Positions 19,122 through 28,124 of a DNA stretch of 64,000 nt are shown one piece after another (the stretch's first letter is position 1; the number at the start of each line of letters is the position of its first letter). The stretch is taken from the NCBI RefSeq assembly GCF_002563775.1, contig NZ_PDJO01000001.1:2242001-2306000 (forward strand). The letters are read 5' to 3'. The notes under the pieces were generated by a model. The model was not told where the DNA came from and searched no databases. It saw only the letters and a list, made by a program, of their open reading frames with translations. The translations under genes and the position numbers were made by a program. Source of the DNA: Thioclava sp. ES.031. GTDB lineage: Bacteria; Pseudomonadota; Alphaproteobacteria; Rhodobacterales; Rhodobacteraceae.

Positions 19122-19552
19122 GTGTGAGTCTCGGAACGCAGTGTGCTGGCGGTTTGCATTCTTCGTTTGGGCTCTGCAAAGACCTCCTTGGGAATCTTGA
19201 TGATCTCGGCCTTGCCATCGGGCTGGAGCTTGGTCCCACGCCGATTTCCAGGATTGGTATTCGGGGTGAGCGGTCGGTGCGGGTTGCATCAAGCGTAGCG
19301 ACTACGGTTTCCGAGAAGATGCAGCGCGAATGCAAGGACGAGGGACTGAAGTTGGGGCCTGATGCCCTGAAGGTTGCACCGACTGCGCTGTTCGATCTGA
19401 TTGATGATAATGGGTATGCCCGCGAACTCGACTACGGTGAAATCGCGGTTTGCCTTTCGGCCGTGCCAGCGACCGTCGCGAGCCCGACCTATGCGCGGGC
19501 GCATGTTGCCGAACCTCAAGCAGCGCCGCGAGCGCATTTCAAGTCGGAATGA
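19122..19552 (+). pseudogene. Class III nucleotide cyclase remnant, N-terminus lost at the IS3 junction
   Basis: A 142-codon open frame begins at the IS3 edge and has no proper 5' end. It reads GLAIGLELGPTPISRIGIRG, then RSVRVASSVATTVSEKMQ, and ends PTALFDLIDDNGYARELDY. This follows the pattern of the second half of class III (adenylate/guanylate) cyclase catalytic domains (hydrophobic-G-hydrophobic-x-x-G ... R-hydrophobic-G ... V/A ... A ... Q). Divergent cyclases of this look occur in defence systems such as Pycsar; that link is inference. The catalytic N-terminal half with the metal Asp residues is missing, so it should be inactive. Its stop overlaps the next start (ATGA). Confidence 0.5.
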
Positions 19553-20340
19553 ATTCGCTGAGGCTCCTCTTGGAGAACCGCCCAATATGGGTTGAGATAC
19601 GGGGAAAGAGTAGGAACCGGGCAACGATAGTTGTCGCGCCCCCGCTTGCTGGCAGTGTCGATCCGATTCACTACCACCTCGACCTCGCGCTTACAGATAG
19701 GGGCGGGGTCTCCGTCAGAGAACAGTCCGAACATCGCCGATTTCCTGAATTCTGTATGGAGCGTCACATCAATCCAGGGGGCACCTTCTGCCTCGAATAC
19801 GGGTCGGAAGACAGGCTTGGCGACGTCGATGCCGTCAATCGATGGTGGTCGAGCTTAGAGACCTTTCTTCATAATCAGGAGTACGCTGCAAAACGCAGGG
19901 AATGGCCTCTAGCTGCAGGGTTGAGCCATGGCGAAGCTGCGCTTGAACAGCTCTCCATGGAAGAGCTCGCCGGGCCGTTAGGATGGACCGACGAACTCCT
20001 TAGAGGGATGTTTCGCGGTCGAGGGTGGCTTGCTGAAAAACTTCCACGTGCGACGAAGAATCTAGATCGCGTCGTGAATGCAAGGACACCTTGTCCTCGT
20101 GGTTGTACTTGGAAACATAGGTCCCTGAGAAAAAACTCATGCGAACTGGATAGCTGTGAAACCGGTTGTCGAAAACAGCACAAGCCGATCCTTCGCGCAG
20201 ATTGCCCAAATCGGCGGGTCGTTGAAGAAATCGTGCTGCGAGAGCATCGAAGGCGGGCGATTGAGGCAGCGATAGTTGCTGTCCTGAAAAAGGAGAAGAC
20301 CCAATGCTGTGGGGCCATGAAGAACTGCCCTCTCCGATAG
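19549..20340 (+). CDS. E2/UBC-like protein with Cys-rich C-terminal tail
   Basis: A 263-residue protein whose ATG overlaps the stop of the cyclase remnant (ATGA), implying coupled translation. Residues about 40-115 follow the ubiquitin-conjugating-enzyme pattern: strands, then FPEFC, ERHINPGGTFCL (compare H-P-N-x-x-G-x-C-L around the E2 active Cys), then DAVNRWWSSLETFL. WPLAAGLSHGEAAL follows. The last ~85 residues contain 9 or so Cys (CPRGCTWKH; CELDSCETGC; CPNRR; CCGAMKNC) and likely bind metal. Prokaryotic E2-like and associated Cys-rich proteins are known from ubiquitin-like conjugation and anti-phage loci. No E1, JAB or ubiquitin-like gene is present here. The family call is by motif only. 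Confidence 0.5.
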   Translation: MNSLRLLLENRPIWVEIRGKSRNRATIVVAPPLAGSVDPIHYHLDLALTDRGGVSVREQSEHRRFPEFCMERHINPGGTFCLEYGSEDRLGDVDAVNRWWSSLETFLHNQEYAAKRREWPLAAGLSHGEAALEQLSMEELAGPLGWTDELLRGMFRGRGWLAEKLPRATKNLDRVVNARTPCPRGCTWKHRSLRKNSCELDSCETGCRKQHKPILRADCPNRRVVEEIVLREHRRRAIEAAIVAVLKKEKTQCCGAMKNCPLR

Positions 20341-20694
20341 GATACGATGGTCTGAAATCGTGCTGGAATAGCGATTGTGACGTGCATCTCCTTTTGGTGC
20401 AGTAGATGTACGGCCGCACATGTGCGGCAAACTTCCGCTTCCCTGACAACTGTCTCGAAACAGGGCTGCACCGAGTTCGTGGTTTTGAAGGTCCGCTATA
20501 ACGTTTCCCGCAAATCCCTGCTGCGCGACGGCTAAGATCCGCTTCCCGCCCATTTCGAATGTGAGGCCACCCCTTAGACGAACACGAGGGCGGGCTCGTC
20601 CGCAATGAACTGGAGCTTCATGCCGACCTTTTCGCATCGCAAATTTCAGTTTCTTCATGATCGCGTTTCCGCGCTCTGACCGATGAACCCAGCT
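20341..20694. other. Gap with a possibly decayed minus-strand frame
   Basis: About 350 bases between the E2-like gene and the recombinase operon. A minus-strand frame from 20658 (MKKLKFAMRK; GLTFEMGGKRILAVAQQGFA) looks protein-like in patches, but sensible stretches lie in two frames. It may be a decayed gene. No function can be given. Confidence 0.3.
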
Positions 20695-20721
20695 TCCTTA
20701 GTAGGACCATGCTACTAAGGA
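20695..20721 (+). promoter_or_regulatory. Perfect 10-bp dyad overlapping the ribosome site of the recombinase operon
   Basis: TCCTTAGTAG (20695-20704), 7-base centre GACCATG, CTACTAAGGA (20712-20721). The right arm contains the AAGGA of the ribosome site (AAGGAG) for the small ORF at 20729. As RNA it would hide that site; as DNA it could be an operator. Either would restrain recombinase expression. Confidence 0.6.
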
Positions 20722-20728
20722 GCTTTTC

Positions 20729-20899
20729 ATGCCATCCGCCCCCATCACTGCTGCGAACGATACGCTCGATGAAGCGACGACAGTACTGCCAGCCTGCAAC
20801 GCGATCGCCCGGTTGCTGGCGCGTGCTGTTGTCCGGGATCTCGCGAATGCGATCCCCGCCAACAGCCCCGCCGCGCCTCAGAAGGAGACAGCACAATGA
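20729..20899 (+). CDS. Small leader ORF translationally coupled to the serine recombinase
   Basis: A 56-codon ORF (MPSAPITAANDTLDEATTVL ... AAPQKETAQ). Its stop codon overlaps the recombinase start (ATGA at 20896-20899), and AAGGAG lies 6 bases before its ATG. It probably serves mainly to bring ribosomes to the recombinase start, possibly also as a small directionality or control factor, though it is short and shows no HTH. The ribosome site is inside the dyad at 20695. Confidence 0.6.
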   Translation: MPSAPITAANDTLDEATTVLPACNAIARLLARAVVRDLANAIPANSPAAPQKETAQ

Positions 20900-22518
20900 C
20901 GAAACGCGTCGCGATCTACGCCCGCTACAGCTCAGGTCTACAGAAGCAGACTTCGATCGACGATCAGGTCGCGATGGCGGAGCGTTTCGCGGCCGAGCGC
21001 GGATGGGTGGTGACACATCGTTTCACGGATTACGAGAAATCGGGCCGCAACACCCGCCGCGAGGGACTTCAGGCGCTGTGCGTTGCGGTCAACGCGCGGC
21101 AGGTTGACGCGATCGTCATCGAAGCCGTGGATCGTCTCACCCGCAAGATTGCGGACGCGCTCAATCACTACGAGCTGTTCCAGTTTCAGCAAGCTGAGCT
21201 CTATTCGGTTGCCGAGGGTCAACAGGACTTCTTCAAAGTTCTGATCAACGCGCTCGGCGCGCAGTTCTACTCGCAAATGATCGGAGAACACACGCGCCGC
21301 GGAATGGTGCAGGGGCTCACCCGGAAACGGCTTCACACGAGCGCATACGGCTACCGCAAGCGTGAAGGCGACGAAGGGCTCAACCGCGAGATCGACCCCG
21401 AGGAGGCAGAAGTTGTGCGCCGCATTTTTCGCGAGTTCGCTGACGGGCACTCGACCCAGGCGATCGTCAAGCGGTTGAACAAAGACGGTATTCCGGCCCC
21501 GCGCGGTGGCACCTGGGATATCAGTACCATCCGAGGCAACCCGGCGCGGTTCGAAGGCATGCTGCGCAATCGTCTCTACATTGGTATCGCGAGCGTCGCG
21601 AAGACGTCACGCCGCTACCATCCGGAAACCGGCAGCAAGGAGGTCTACGAAACCCCGAGCGCGGCTACGGAGATCGAGGTCCCGGCGCTCCGGATCATCG
21701 ATCAAGACCTCTGGGAGCGAGTGGAGGGGCAGCTTGCGATCCAAGCCTCGAAGACCCGAAGCAAAGGCAACCCCGTCGGGGCCCGGCGCAGCAAGCATCT
21801 TCTGAGCGGTCTGCTGGTCTGCGGCAGCTGCGGCGCGACTTACATAAAAGTTGGTCGAACGCATTTCGGATGCCGCGAAGCCCGCAAAGGCGCGTGCAAC
21901 AACAAAACGACCATTCACCGTGATCGGATCGAGGCTCGTATCTTCGCGAAGCTTCGGGGCACCTTTCTGACGCCGGAATTGGCCGCGAGCTTCGATGTCG
22001 CGCTCAAGGCGGAGTACAAGGCGCTGGCGAGCGCCCAGGGCGCAGATGCCGCATCGCGGCTCGAGCGTCGTCTTAAGAAAGCGCGCATGAGCCGCCAGCG
22101 GATATTCGATGCGATCGAGCAAGGCGCACCCTACAGTGCCTATAAGGCGCGCGCGGAAGACCTCGAACGCGAGATCGCCGATCTTGAAACTGAGCTGTCT
22201 GAGCATCAAGAGACCTGCTCGGTGCTGCCGCAGCTTCCGACCGACAGTGCTGCGCTCTTTGCGCGCGCTGTGCAGGAACTCGAAACACTGCTCGCCAACC
22301 CTGAGCTCGTTCACCAGGCCAACGAGCACCTCCGAGAACTCATAAGGCGGGTCGAGTTGAAGCCTGATCCAGACGCCGCAGATGGCCTTCACGCCGAGAT
22401 CTTAACTGATCTCGGCGCTTTGCTTTCCGCGGGTGGGGTTGCGCCGAAAATCGTCGATATTTTCAGTTCTACCAAGCAACTATCGATTAGGCAGGGGGCG
22501 CTGCCCCCGCTTCGCTGA
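20896..22518 (+). CDS. Large serine recombinase (integrase) of the island
   Basis: A 540-residue site-specific recombinase. The N-terminal resolvase domain has the catalytic serine in YARYSS (Ser12) followed by SIDDQVAMAERFA. The recombinase domain spans about 150-290 (DPEEAEVVRRIFREFADGHS; NKDGIPAPRGGTWDISTI). A zinc ribbon is visible at about 310-335 (CGSCGATYIK ... FGCREARKGACNN), then a coiled coil. It should integrate and excise the island between attP and attB through a Ser-linked intermediate. The last ~12 residues (IRQGALPPLR) are encoded by the flanking intergenic repeat, so the natural C-terminus changes with the insertion site. Confidence 0.93.
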   Translation: MTKRVAIYARYSSGLQKQTSIDDQVAMAERFAAERGWVVTHRFTDYEKSGRNTRREGLQALCVAVNARQVDAIVIEAVDRLTRKIADALNHYELFQFQQAELYSVAEGQQDFFKVLINALGAQFYSQMIGEHTRRGMVQGLTRKRLHTSAYGYRKREGDEGLNREIDPEEAEVVRRIFREFADGHSTQAIVKRLNKDGIPAPRGGTWDISTIRGNPARFEGMLRNRLYIGIASVAKTSRRYHPETGSKEVYETPSAATEIEVPALRIIDQDLWERVEGQLAIQASKTRSKGNPVGARRSKHLLSGLLVCGSCGATYIKVGRTHFGCREARKGACNNKTTIHRDRIEARIFAKLRGTFLTPELAASFDVALKAEYKALASAQGADAASRLERRLKKARMSRQRIFDAIEQGAPYSAYKARAEDLEREIADLETELSEHQETCSVLPQLPTDSAALFARAVQELETLLANPELVHQANEHLRELIRRVELKPDPDAADGLHAEILTDLGALLSAGGVAPKIVDIFSSTKQLSIRQGALPPLR

Positions 22519-22557
22519 CGCGAAGCCCCCCGGGATATTTGAGCCAAGCCGAAAGAG
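22493..22557 (+). repeat. GC-rich intergenic repeat, copy 1; candidate right attachment site
   Basis: AGGGGGCGCTGCCCCC, then a GC-rich arm, then CCCCCCGGGATATTT, GAGCCAAGCCGAAAG. Same architecture as the copies at 26218, 33617 and (reverse) 44038. The recombinase frame ends inside it. Its first 17 bases, including the preceding C, match the left flank of the island at 10308. Confidence 0.7.
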
Positions 22558-22574
22558 GTAGCCTGCGCAAGAGA

Positions 22575-22594
22575 AAGGGGGCCGAAGCCCCCTT
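22575..22594 (-). terminator. Terminator of the cyclophilin operon
   Basis: On the minus strand, AAGGGGGC-TTCG-GCCCCCTT followed by TCTC: a perfect stem with a UUCG tetraloop, 8 bases past the cyclophilin stop. Confidence 0.85.
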
Positions 22595-22601
22595 GCCCGG
22601 T

Positions 22602-23199
<598 letters not shown>

Positions 23200-23207
<8 letters not shown>

Positions 23208-23706
23208 CGGCGGCCACCTTCACCGAGATCATCCGGTCGGGGTTCGCCGGCGGCTCGCCGCGCGCGATCTTGTCGACATTCTCCATCCCTTCGATCACGC
23301 GGCCATAGACCGTGTATTGACCGTTGAGGAAATGGTTGTCCTTGAAGTTGATGAAGAACTGCGAATTGGCCGAATTCGGGTTTTGCGAGCGCGCAGCGCC
23401 CAGCGTCCCGCGATCATGCGGCAGCTTCGAGAATTCCGCCGGAAGATCGGGATATTGCGACCCGCCCGTGCCGGCGCGGCCCGGATTGTAGTCCTTTTCC
23501 ATATTCGCGTTCGCGACATCGCCGGTCTGGGCCATGAAGCCCTCGATCACGCGGTGGAAGGCCACGTTGTCATAGGCGCCGTCGCGGGCGAGTTGCTTCA
23601 TGCGCTCGGCATGTTTCGGGGCGACGTCGCTGAGAAGCTCGATCACGACCGGCCCGTCCTTGAGCTCGATGATGATCGTGTTCTCGGGATCCTTGATATC
23701 GGCCAT
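23200..23706 (-). CDS. ppiB: Cytosolic cyclophilin-type peptidyl-prolyl isomerase
   Basis: A 168-residue cyclophilin without signal peptide. FHRVIEGFMAQTGDVAN, PAEFSKLPHDRGTLGAAR and NSANSQFFINF are the conserved catalytic and proline-pocket motifs. I start it at ATG 23706 (MADIKDPENTI), preceded by GGAGGACCCA. A much longer open frame exists upstream but it runs antisense to pgk. It is the first gene of a two-gene operon with the exported paralogue and diverges from pgk. Confidence 0.93.
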
Positions 23707-23886
23707 TGGGTCCTCCATTGAAATTTGGCCCGACCATAGGAGCGAGGCCCCTGCGCGGCAAGGACAAAGCGCCGCAGTTGGGCCGCGCCCGTTGACGCGA
23801 CCCATCGCCGCAGGCATGAAGAACGCAAGCCGCGGGAGCGGGCCACATTCACGATGGTCCCCTGCGCCGATAGGGAGAGTGATTTC

Positions 23887-25083
23887 ATGGCTTGGAAAAC
23901 CCTCGACGAGGTCGATCTGGACGGCAAGGTCGTGCTGGTGCGCGTCGATATCAACGTGCCCGTGGAGAACGGAAAAGTGACCGACGCGACGCGGATCGAG
24001 AAGATCGTGCCGACCGTGACTGACATCCTGTCGAAGGGCGGCAAGCCGGTGCTGCTGGCGCATTTCGGTCGCCCCAAGGGGCAGGTCGTGCCCGAGATGA
24101 GCCTCGAGCCGCTGGTCCCCGCGCTGGAGAAGGCTCTGGGCTTCCCGGTGAAATTCGCCAAGGACTGCGTCGGCGGCCCCGCGAAGGAAGCCGTGGGCGC
24201 GCTGCAGAAAGGCGAGGTTCTGCTGCTCGAGAACACCCGTTTCCACGCCGGCGAAGAGAAGAACGACCCGATGCTGGCCGCCGAGATGGGCGCGCTTGGC
24301 GAGGTCTATGTCAATGACGCCTTCTCGGCTGCGCACCGCGCGCACGCTTCGACCGAAGGCATCGCGAAGATCCTGCCCGCAGCCGCCGGTCGCCTGATGG
24401 AAGCCGAGCTGAAAGCGCTCGACGCGGCCCTCGGCGACCCCGAGCGCCCGGTGACGGCGGTCGTGGGCGGTGCGAAGGTCTCGACCAAGCTCGACCTGCT
24501 GGGCAATCTGGTGGCCAAGGTCGATCACCTGATCATCGGCGGCGGCATGGCGAACACCTTCCTGGTGGCGCAGGGCATCGATGTCGGAAAATCGCTGGCC
24601 GAGCGCGACATGGCAGGCACCGCGCAAGAGATCATGGAGAAGGCCAAACACGCCGGCTGCAAGATCCACCTGCCCGTCGACGTGGTCGTGGCGCGCGAGT
24701 TCAAGGCGGGCGCCGAGAACGAGACCGTCGCCAATGACGCCTGCCCGGCGGATGCGATGATCCTCGACGCCGGTCCGAAATCGGTCGAGGAAATCGGATC
24801 GGTCTTCGAGAACTCGCGCACGCTGATCTGGAACGGCCCGCTCGGCGCGTTCGAGATCGCGCCCTTCGATGCGGCGACCAATGCGGCGGCGGCGAAAGCG
24901 GCCGAGCTGACCCGCGACGAGAAGCTGATCTCGGTCGCAGGCGGCGGCGATACGGTCGCGGCGCTCAACAAGGCCGATGCGGCGAAGGACTTCTCCTATA
25001 TCTCGACCGCGGGCGGCGCTTTCCTCGAATGGATGGAAGGCAAGGTCCTGCCGGGCGTGGCCGCGCTCGACCAGAAAAGCTGA
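23887..25083 (+). CDS. pgk: Phosphoglycerate kinase
   Basis: A 398-residue monomeric cytosolic enzyme of glycolysis, gluconeogenesis and the Calvin cycle (1,3-bisphosphoglycerate + ADP to 3-phosphoglycerate + ATP). [18 protein letters not shown] is the PGK signature; [25 protein letters not shown] and [15 protein letters not shown] line the substrate site; [13 protein letters not shown] and [11 protein letters not shown] bind the nucleotide. Length is normal. Start ATG 23887 has GGGAGAG upstream. A strong terminator follows at 25119, separating it from the aldolase gene. Confidence 0.98.
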   Translation: MAWKTLDEVDLDGKVVLVRVDINVPVENGKVTDATRIEKIVPTVTDILSKGGKPVLLAHFGRPKGQVVPEMSLEPLVPALEKALGFPVKFAKDCVGGPAKEAVGALQKGEVLLLENTRFHAGEEKNDPMLAAEMGALGEVYVNDAFSAAHRAHASTEGIAKILPAAAGRLMEAELKALDAALGDPERPVTAVVGGAKVSTKLDLLGNLVAKVDHLIIGGGMANTFLVAQGIDVGKSLAERDMAGTAQEIMEKAKHAGCKIHLPVDVVVAREFKAGAENETVANDACPADAMILDAGPKSVEEIGSVFENSRTLIWNGPLGAFEIAPFDAATNAAAAKAAELTRDEKLISVAGGGDTVAALNKADAAKDFSYISTAGGAFLEWMEGKVLPGVAALDQKS

Positions 25084-25118
25084 GCCTCACGCCCTGCGAC
25101 AGGGCGCAGAGACGGACC

Positions 25119-25152
25119 GGGCCGGGGCTGCGAGAGCGGCCCCGGCCCTTTT
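25119..25152 (+). terminator. Terminator of pgk
   Basis: Perfect ten-pair stem GGGCCGGGGC/GCCCCGGCCC, 10-base loop, then TTTT; 36 bases after the pgk stop. Confidence 0.88.
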
Positions 25153-25307
25153 CATTTGCGCGTCTTTTCGCGGCGCGGGACGGCGCGCGGCGGCGAGGTC
25201 ACGCCAAAATTCACGCCATTTCGCGATGTTAGCGTCACCAGCGTTGCATCGATCCGACGCGGAAACTATCCCTTCTGGCAACACCATATCCCGCAGGAGG
25301 AATTTCC

Positions 25308-26201
25308 ATGTCCAACGCCAAGCAGACCGAGCAGATGCGCGAGGGCAACGGCTTCATCGCAGCCCTCGACCAATCGGGCGGATCGACCCCCAAGGCGCTG
25401 CGGCTCTACGGGATCGAGGAAGACGCCTATAACGGCGAAGAGGAAATGTTCGACCTGATCCACCAGATGCGTGCGCGGATCATCAAATCCCCCGCCTTCA
25501 CCGGCGAGAAAGTGGTCGGCGCGATCCTGTTCGAGCAGACGATGGATCGCGAGATCGACGGCATGCCCACCGCCACCTATCTTTGGGAAAAGCGCGGCGT
25601 GGTGCCCTTCCTGAAGATCGACAAGGGGCTGGAAGCCGAAGAGAACGGCGTGCAGCTGATGAAGCCGATCCCGGGCCTCGACGATCTGCTGTCGCGGGCC
25701 GTCAAGGCGGGCATCTTCGGCACCAAGGAGCGGTCGGTGATCTCGGCGGCCAATGTCGGCGGCATCAAGGCGATCGTCGATCAGCAGTTCGAGCTGGGCA
25801 TGCAGGTGCTGAGCCACGGCCTCGTGCCGATCCTCGAGCCGGAAGTAACGATCTCGATCTCCGACAAGGACGAGGCCGAGCAGATGCTGCTGGCCGAGAT
25901 CCTGAGCCATCTCGACACGGTGCCCGAGGGCAAGCAGGTGATGCTGAAGCTCTCGCTGCCGACCGAGCCGAACCGCTACAAGCCGCTGGTCGATCACCCG
26001 AAGGTGCTGAAGGTCGTGGCGCTCTCGGGCGGCTATTCGCGCGACGAGGCGAACGAGAAGCTGGCCAAGAACACCGGCATGATCGCGTCCTTCTCGCGCG
26101 CGCTAACCGAGGGCCTCTCGGCCCAGCAGTCGGACGAGGCGTTCAACGCGATGCTGGAAGAGGCGATCACCTCGATCCACGCGGCCTCGGTGGCAGGGTA
26201 A
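25308..26201 (+). CDS. fda: Class I fructose-bisphosphate aldolase
   Basis: A 297-residue Schiff-base aldolase of the bacterial COG3588-like group, splitting fructose 1,6-bisphosphate to glyceraldehyde 3-phosphate and dihydroxyacetone phosphate. Seen: [20 protein letters not shown] near the N-terminus, [23 protein letters not shown] and [12 protein letters not shown] with the expected lysines. GCAGGAGGAATTTCC precedes the ATG, an excellent ribosome site, so it is probably highly expressed. It stands alone after pgk, a glycolysis/gluconeogenesis pairing. A LacI-type half-palindrome TGTTAGCG at 25227 may be an operator (weak). Confidence 0.95.
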   Translation: MSNAKQTEQMREGNGFIAALDQSGGSTPKALRLYGIEEDAYNGEEEMFDLIHQMRARIIKSPAFTGEKVVGAILFEQTMDREIDGMPTATYLWEKRGVVPFLKIDKGLEAEENGVQLMKPIPGLDDLLSRAVKAGIFGTKERSVISAANVGGIKAIVDQQFELGMQVLSHGLVPILEPEVTISISDKDEAEQMLLAEILSHLDTVPEGKQVMLKLSLPTEPNRYKPLVDHPKVLKVVALSGGYSRDEANEKLAKNTGMIASFSRALTEGLSAQQSDEAFNAMLEEAITSIHAASVAG

Positions 26202-26217
26202 GATCGGTTAACCGATC

Positions 26218-26279
26218 AGGGGGCTCTGCCCCCACTCCCTGCGGGAGCTCCCCCGGGATATTTGGACCAAGCCGAAGCG
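26218..26279 (+). repeat. GC-rich intergenic repeat, copy 2
   Basis: AGGGGGCTCTGCCCCC, inner hairpin CTCCC/GGGAG, CCCCCGGGATATTT, GGACCAAGCCGAAGCGG. It lies 16 bases downstream of the aldolase gene. The first arm pair could serve as a terminator. Confidence 0.75.
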
Positions 26280-26393
26280 GGGCGTCGGGAGGCGGCCCGC
26301 TTTTTGCATCGCACGCGCCCTTGCGGCTTCTTGCGCGGAGAGGCTAAAGACACGTTATAGTTGTAGCCCCTAGAGAAGAAAGGCGTAAGCCAG

Positions 26394-27347
26394 GTGCAAC
26401 GACATGTCGTTCTGTTTCGTCGCATGGCCCGACCGCTCGCACAGCGCGGCTCGGCCTATATGCGAGCCGAGCAGCTGGTCGACCTGCTTACCCCTCATCT
26501 CGATCCGGGGATCACCCTGTCGGTGCGCCCGTTCCATGCGCTCCTGATGCCGCCGATTGCGATGCGGGCCGTGGCGCGCAGCATTCCGCGCGGCTCGCTG
26601 TGTATCTTCGTGAAATCCGCCGCGAAACATCTGACGCGCGCCCATCTGGCCCCGCTGCGCAAACGCGAAATCACGGTGGCGCAGGATGTGATCGACATGA
26701 AGCTGCGTCATGTGCGGCCCGAATTGTTCGACCTGCTGATCGCGGCCTCGCTGCGCGGCCAACGGGCGCTGCGAGACCTTTGCGCGGACAAGGGGCTGTC
26801 CTGCCCGGTCGAGCTGCTGCATCACCATTTCGACCCACGCCTTCTGTCGGTGCCGCTGCCGGAGCGCCACGCCTTCAGCTGCGGCTATATCGGCCGGGCC
26901 GACAATGCGATGATCCCCGAAGCGATCCGCGATGCGGTCCAGCAGATCGATATCACGACCGTCGAGGATTTCGAACGCGCCCTGCCCCGGATCGGACAAT
27001 TCGCGCTGCATTACGGGGTGCGCCCCGGAAGCCAGACAGCGCATGGGGTCGAGCGCGGCTACAAGCCCTTCACGAAGGGCTTCACCGCGGCGGCCTGCAA
27101 CGCGAATATCCTCGTCAATCGCGATGTCGACGATGCGGCGGAGCTGCTCGGCTCGGACTATCCTTTCCTGACCGATCCGACGCCTGAGAGCATCACCGAG
27201 ACTTTCCGGCTTGCGCAGGACAGCTATGGCGGGCCGATCTGGGCCGAGGCGCTGGAGCGAATGGACGCGATGCGGGCAACGGTCGAACCAGCGGCCCTGG
27301 CGCGGCAATTGGCCGAGATCGTGAACCGCGCAGCGCCGCTTCGCTAA
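26394..27347 (+). CDS. Glycosyltransferase-like hypothetical protein
   Basis: A 317-residue soluble protein starting at GTG 26394 (AAAGGCG upstream). The N-terminal half has the alternation typical of a Rossmann domain (TLSVRPFHALLMPPIA; GSLCIFVKSAAKH). The C-terminal half contains GVERGYKPFTKGFTAAACNA and LLGSDYPFLTDPTPESI. This fits the second domain of GT-B glycosyltransferases, where a K-x-F/x-E-A motif precedes a YP[FY] stretch. I infer a sugar-transfer role; donor and acceptor are unknown. It is upstream of two convergent glycosyltransferase-like genes. Confidence 0.55.
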   Translation: MQRHVVLFRRMARPLAQRGSAYMRAEQLVDLLTPHLDPGITLSVRPFHALLMPPIAMRAVARSIPRGSLCIFVKSAAKHLTRAHLAPLRKREITVAQDVIDMKLRHVRPELFDLLIAASLRGQRALRDLCADKGLSCPVELLHHHFDPRLLSVPLPERHAFSCGYIGRADNAMIPEAIRDAVQQIDITTVEDFERALPRIGQFALHYGVRPGSQTAHGVERGYKPFTKGFTAAACNANILVNRDVDDAAELLGSDYPFLTDPTPESITETFRLAQDSYGGPIWAEALERMDAMRATVEPAALARQLAEIVNRAAPLR

Positions 27348-27371
27348 GCCATCCGATCGCCGTGAGACACC

Positions 27372-28124
27372 TCAGAACCTGAATTCTTTCTTCCGGCCTG
27401 AATCCCGAACGATTTTTCCGGAAACGTAAGGGCTCAGATCCGCTTCGATATACTGCCCGTGCATGACCTCTCGGGTGTAATTCATTCTTTCATGATCGAG
27501 GCCAGGTGCCGTCCATTGCGAGGAACAAAACCCCTCCCAGGTCTCGACAAATCGGAGCGATGCAACTGTCGGCTGAAACGCGATACAAACGGCCGCTTTC
27601 TTATTGATCCCGGACTCCCGGTTATTCGAGAGCGTCGCGATATCCCATTTGGAATCTGGCAACGAAAATTCACCTTCGAGCGATGCATCCGCATCGAGCC
27701 AGATGACCGGCCGATTAAGCGTAAGTAACTTGAACTTAATGAAGCTGGGCTTGAACAGACACGCATTTATGCGCCCGCAGGGCGGGATCGTCTCGATTGA
27801 ATGTGCGACGCCGTGCGCGTCACAGGATTTCTGAAGCGCCTCGCAGAAGCGATCGTAAAACCCGTCGCGCGTCCCGAAAGAGATCACGCAAGGTGCGGCA
27901 GTCAACGCATCCCGGTCCGTGCCATATTCAGAAAGATCGATCGTGAGGCCGGGTCTTGGAGCGATGAGGAACTGCCGCCCCAAGGCTCTCGATTTCTTAC
28001 GCTGACGTTTCGCATCGTAAGACCGTTTGATTTTCTCAAAGAACACTTGCCCCACCTTCCACCCAATCAAGGGCGCTTCCCCGGGAGGCAAACTACTCCG
28101 CTTAGCCCTCGCGTACACCCTCAA
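27372..28124 (-). CDS. Nucleotide-diphospho-sugar transferase-like protein
   Basis: A 250-residue protein with the DxD-type motif in RPVIWLDADASLEG (about 139-152), flanked by FIKFKLLTLN and by DIATLSNNRESGINKKAA. These fit GT-A enzymes that bind a nucleotide sugar through a metal. It lacks a signal peptide. The furthest start, TTG at 28124, overlaps the stop of the upstream GT92-like gene by 23 bases; a later GTG (KVGQVFFEK) is possible. Its GC content is visibly lower than its neighbours', suggesting later acquisition of this surface-polysaccharide gene. Confidence 0.65.
   Translation of the reverse strand: MRVYARAKRSSLPPGEAPLIGWKVGQVFFEKIKRSYDAKRQRKKSRALGRQFLIAPRPGLTIDLSEYGTDRDALTAAPCVISFGTRDGFYDRFCEALQKSCDAHGVAHSIETIPPCGRINACLFKPSFIKFKLLTLNRPVIWLDADASLEGEFSLPDSKWDIATLSNNRESGINKKAAVCIAFQPTVASLRFVETWEGFCSSQWTAPGLDHERMNYTREVMHGQYIEADLSPYVSGKIVRDSGRKKEFRF

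Larger units (their letters stand above)
10320..22500. mobile_element. Integrative mobilizable island (serine-recombinase type)
   Basis: About 12 kb inserted between the nucleoside hydrolase and cyclophilin genes. It contains a MobV-type relaxase, an IS5 remnant, an intact IS3 element, cargo of mixed GC including a clearly AT-richer block (13.5-15.4 kb), and a large serine recombinase at the right end, as expected of an element using that enzyme to integrate. A shared 17-base sequence lies at both flanks. Mobilization genes without a type IV secretion system suggest it moves only with a helper. Exact ends are inferred, not proven. Confidence 0.7.

Noticed and set aside
23707..24669. Long N-terminal extension of the cytosolic cyclophilin
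   Set aside because: The extension is antisense to pgk. A normal-length cyclophilin with a good ribosome site starts at 23706.
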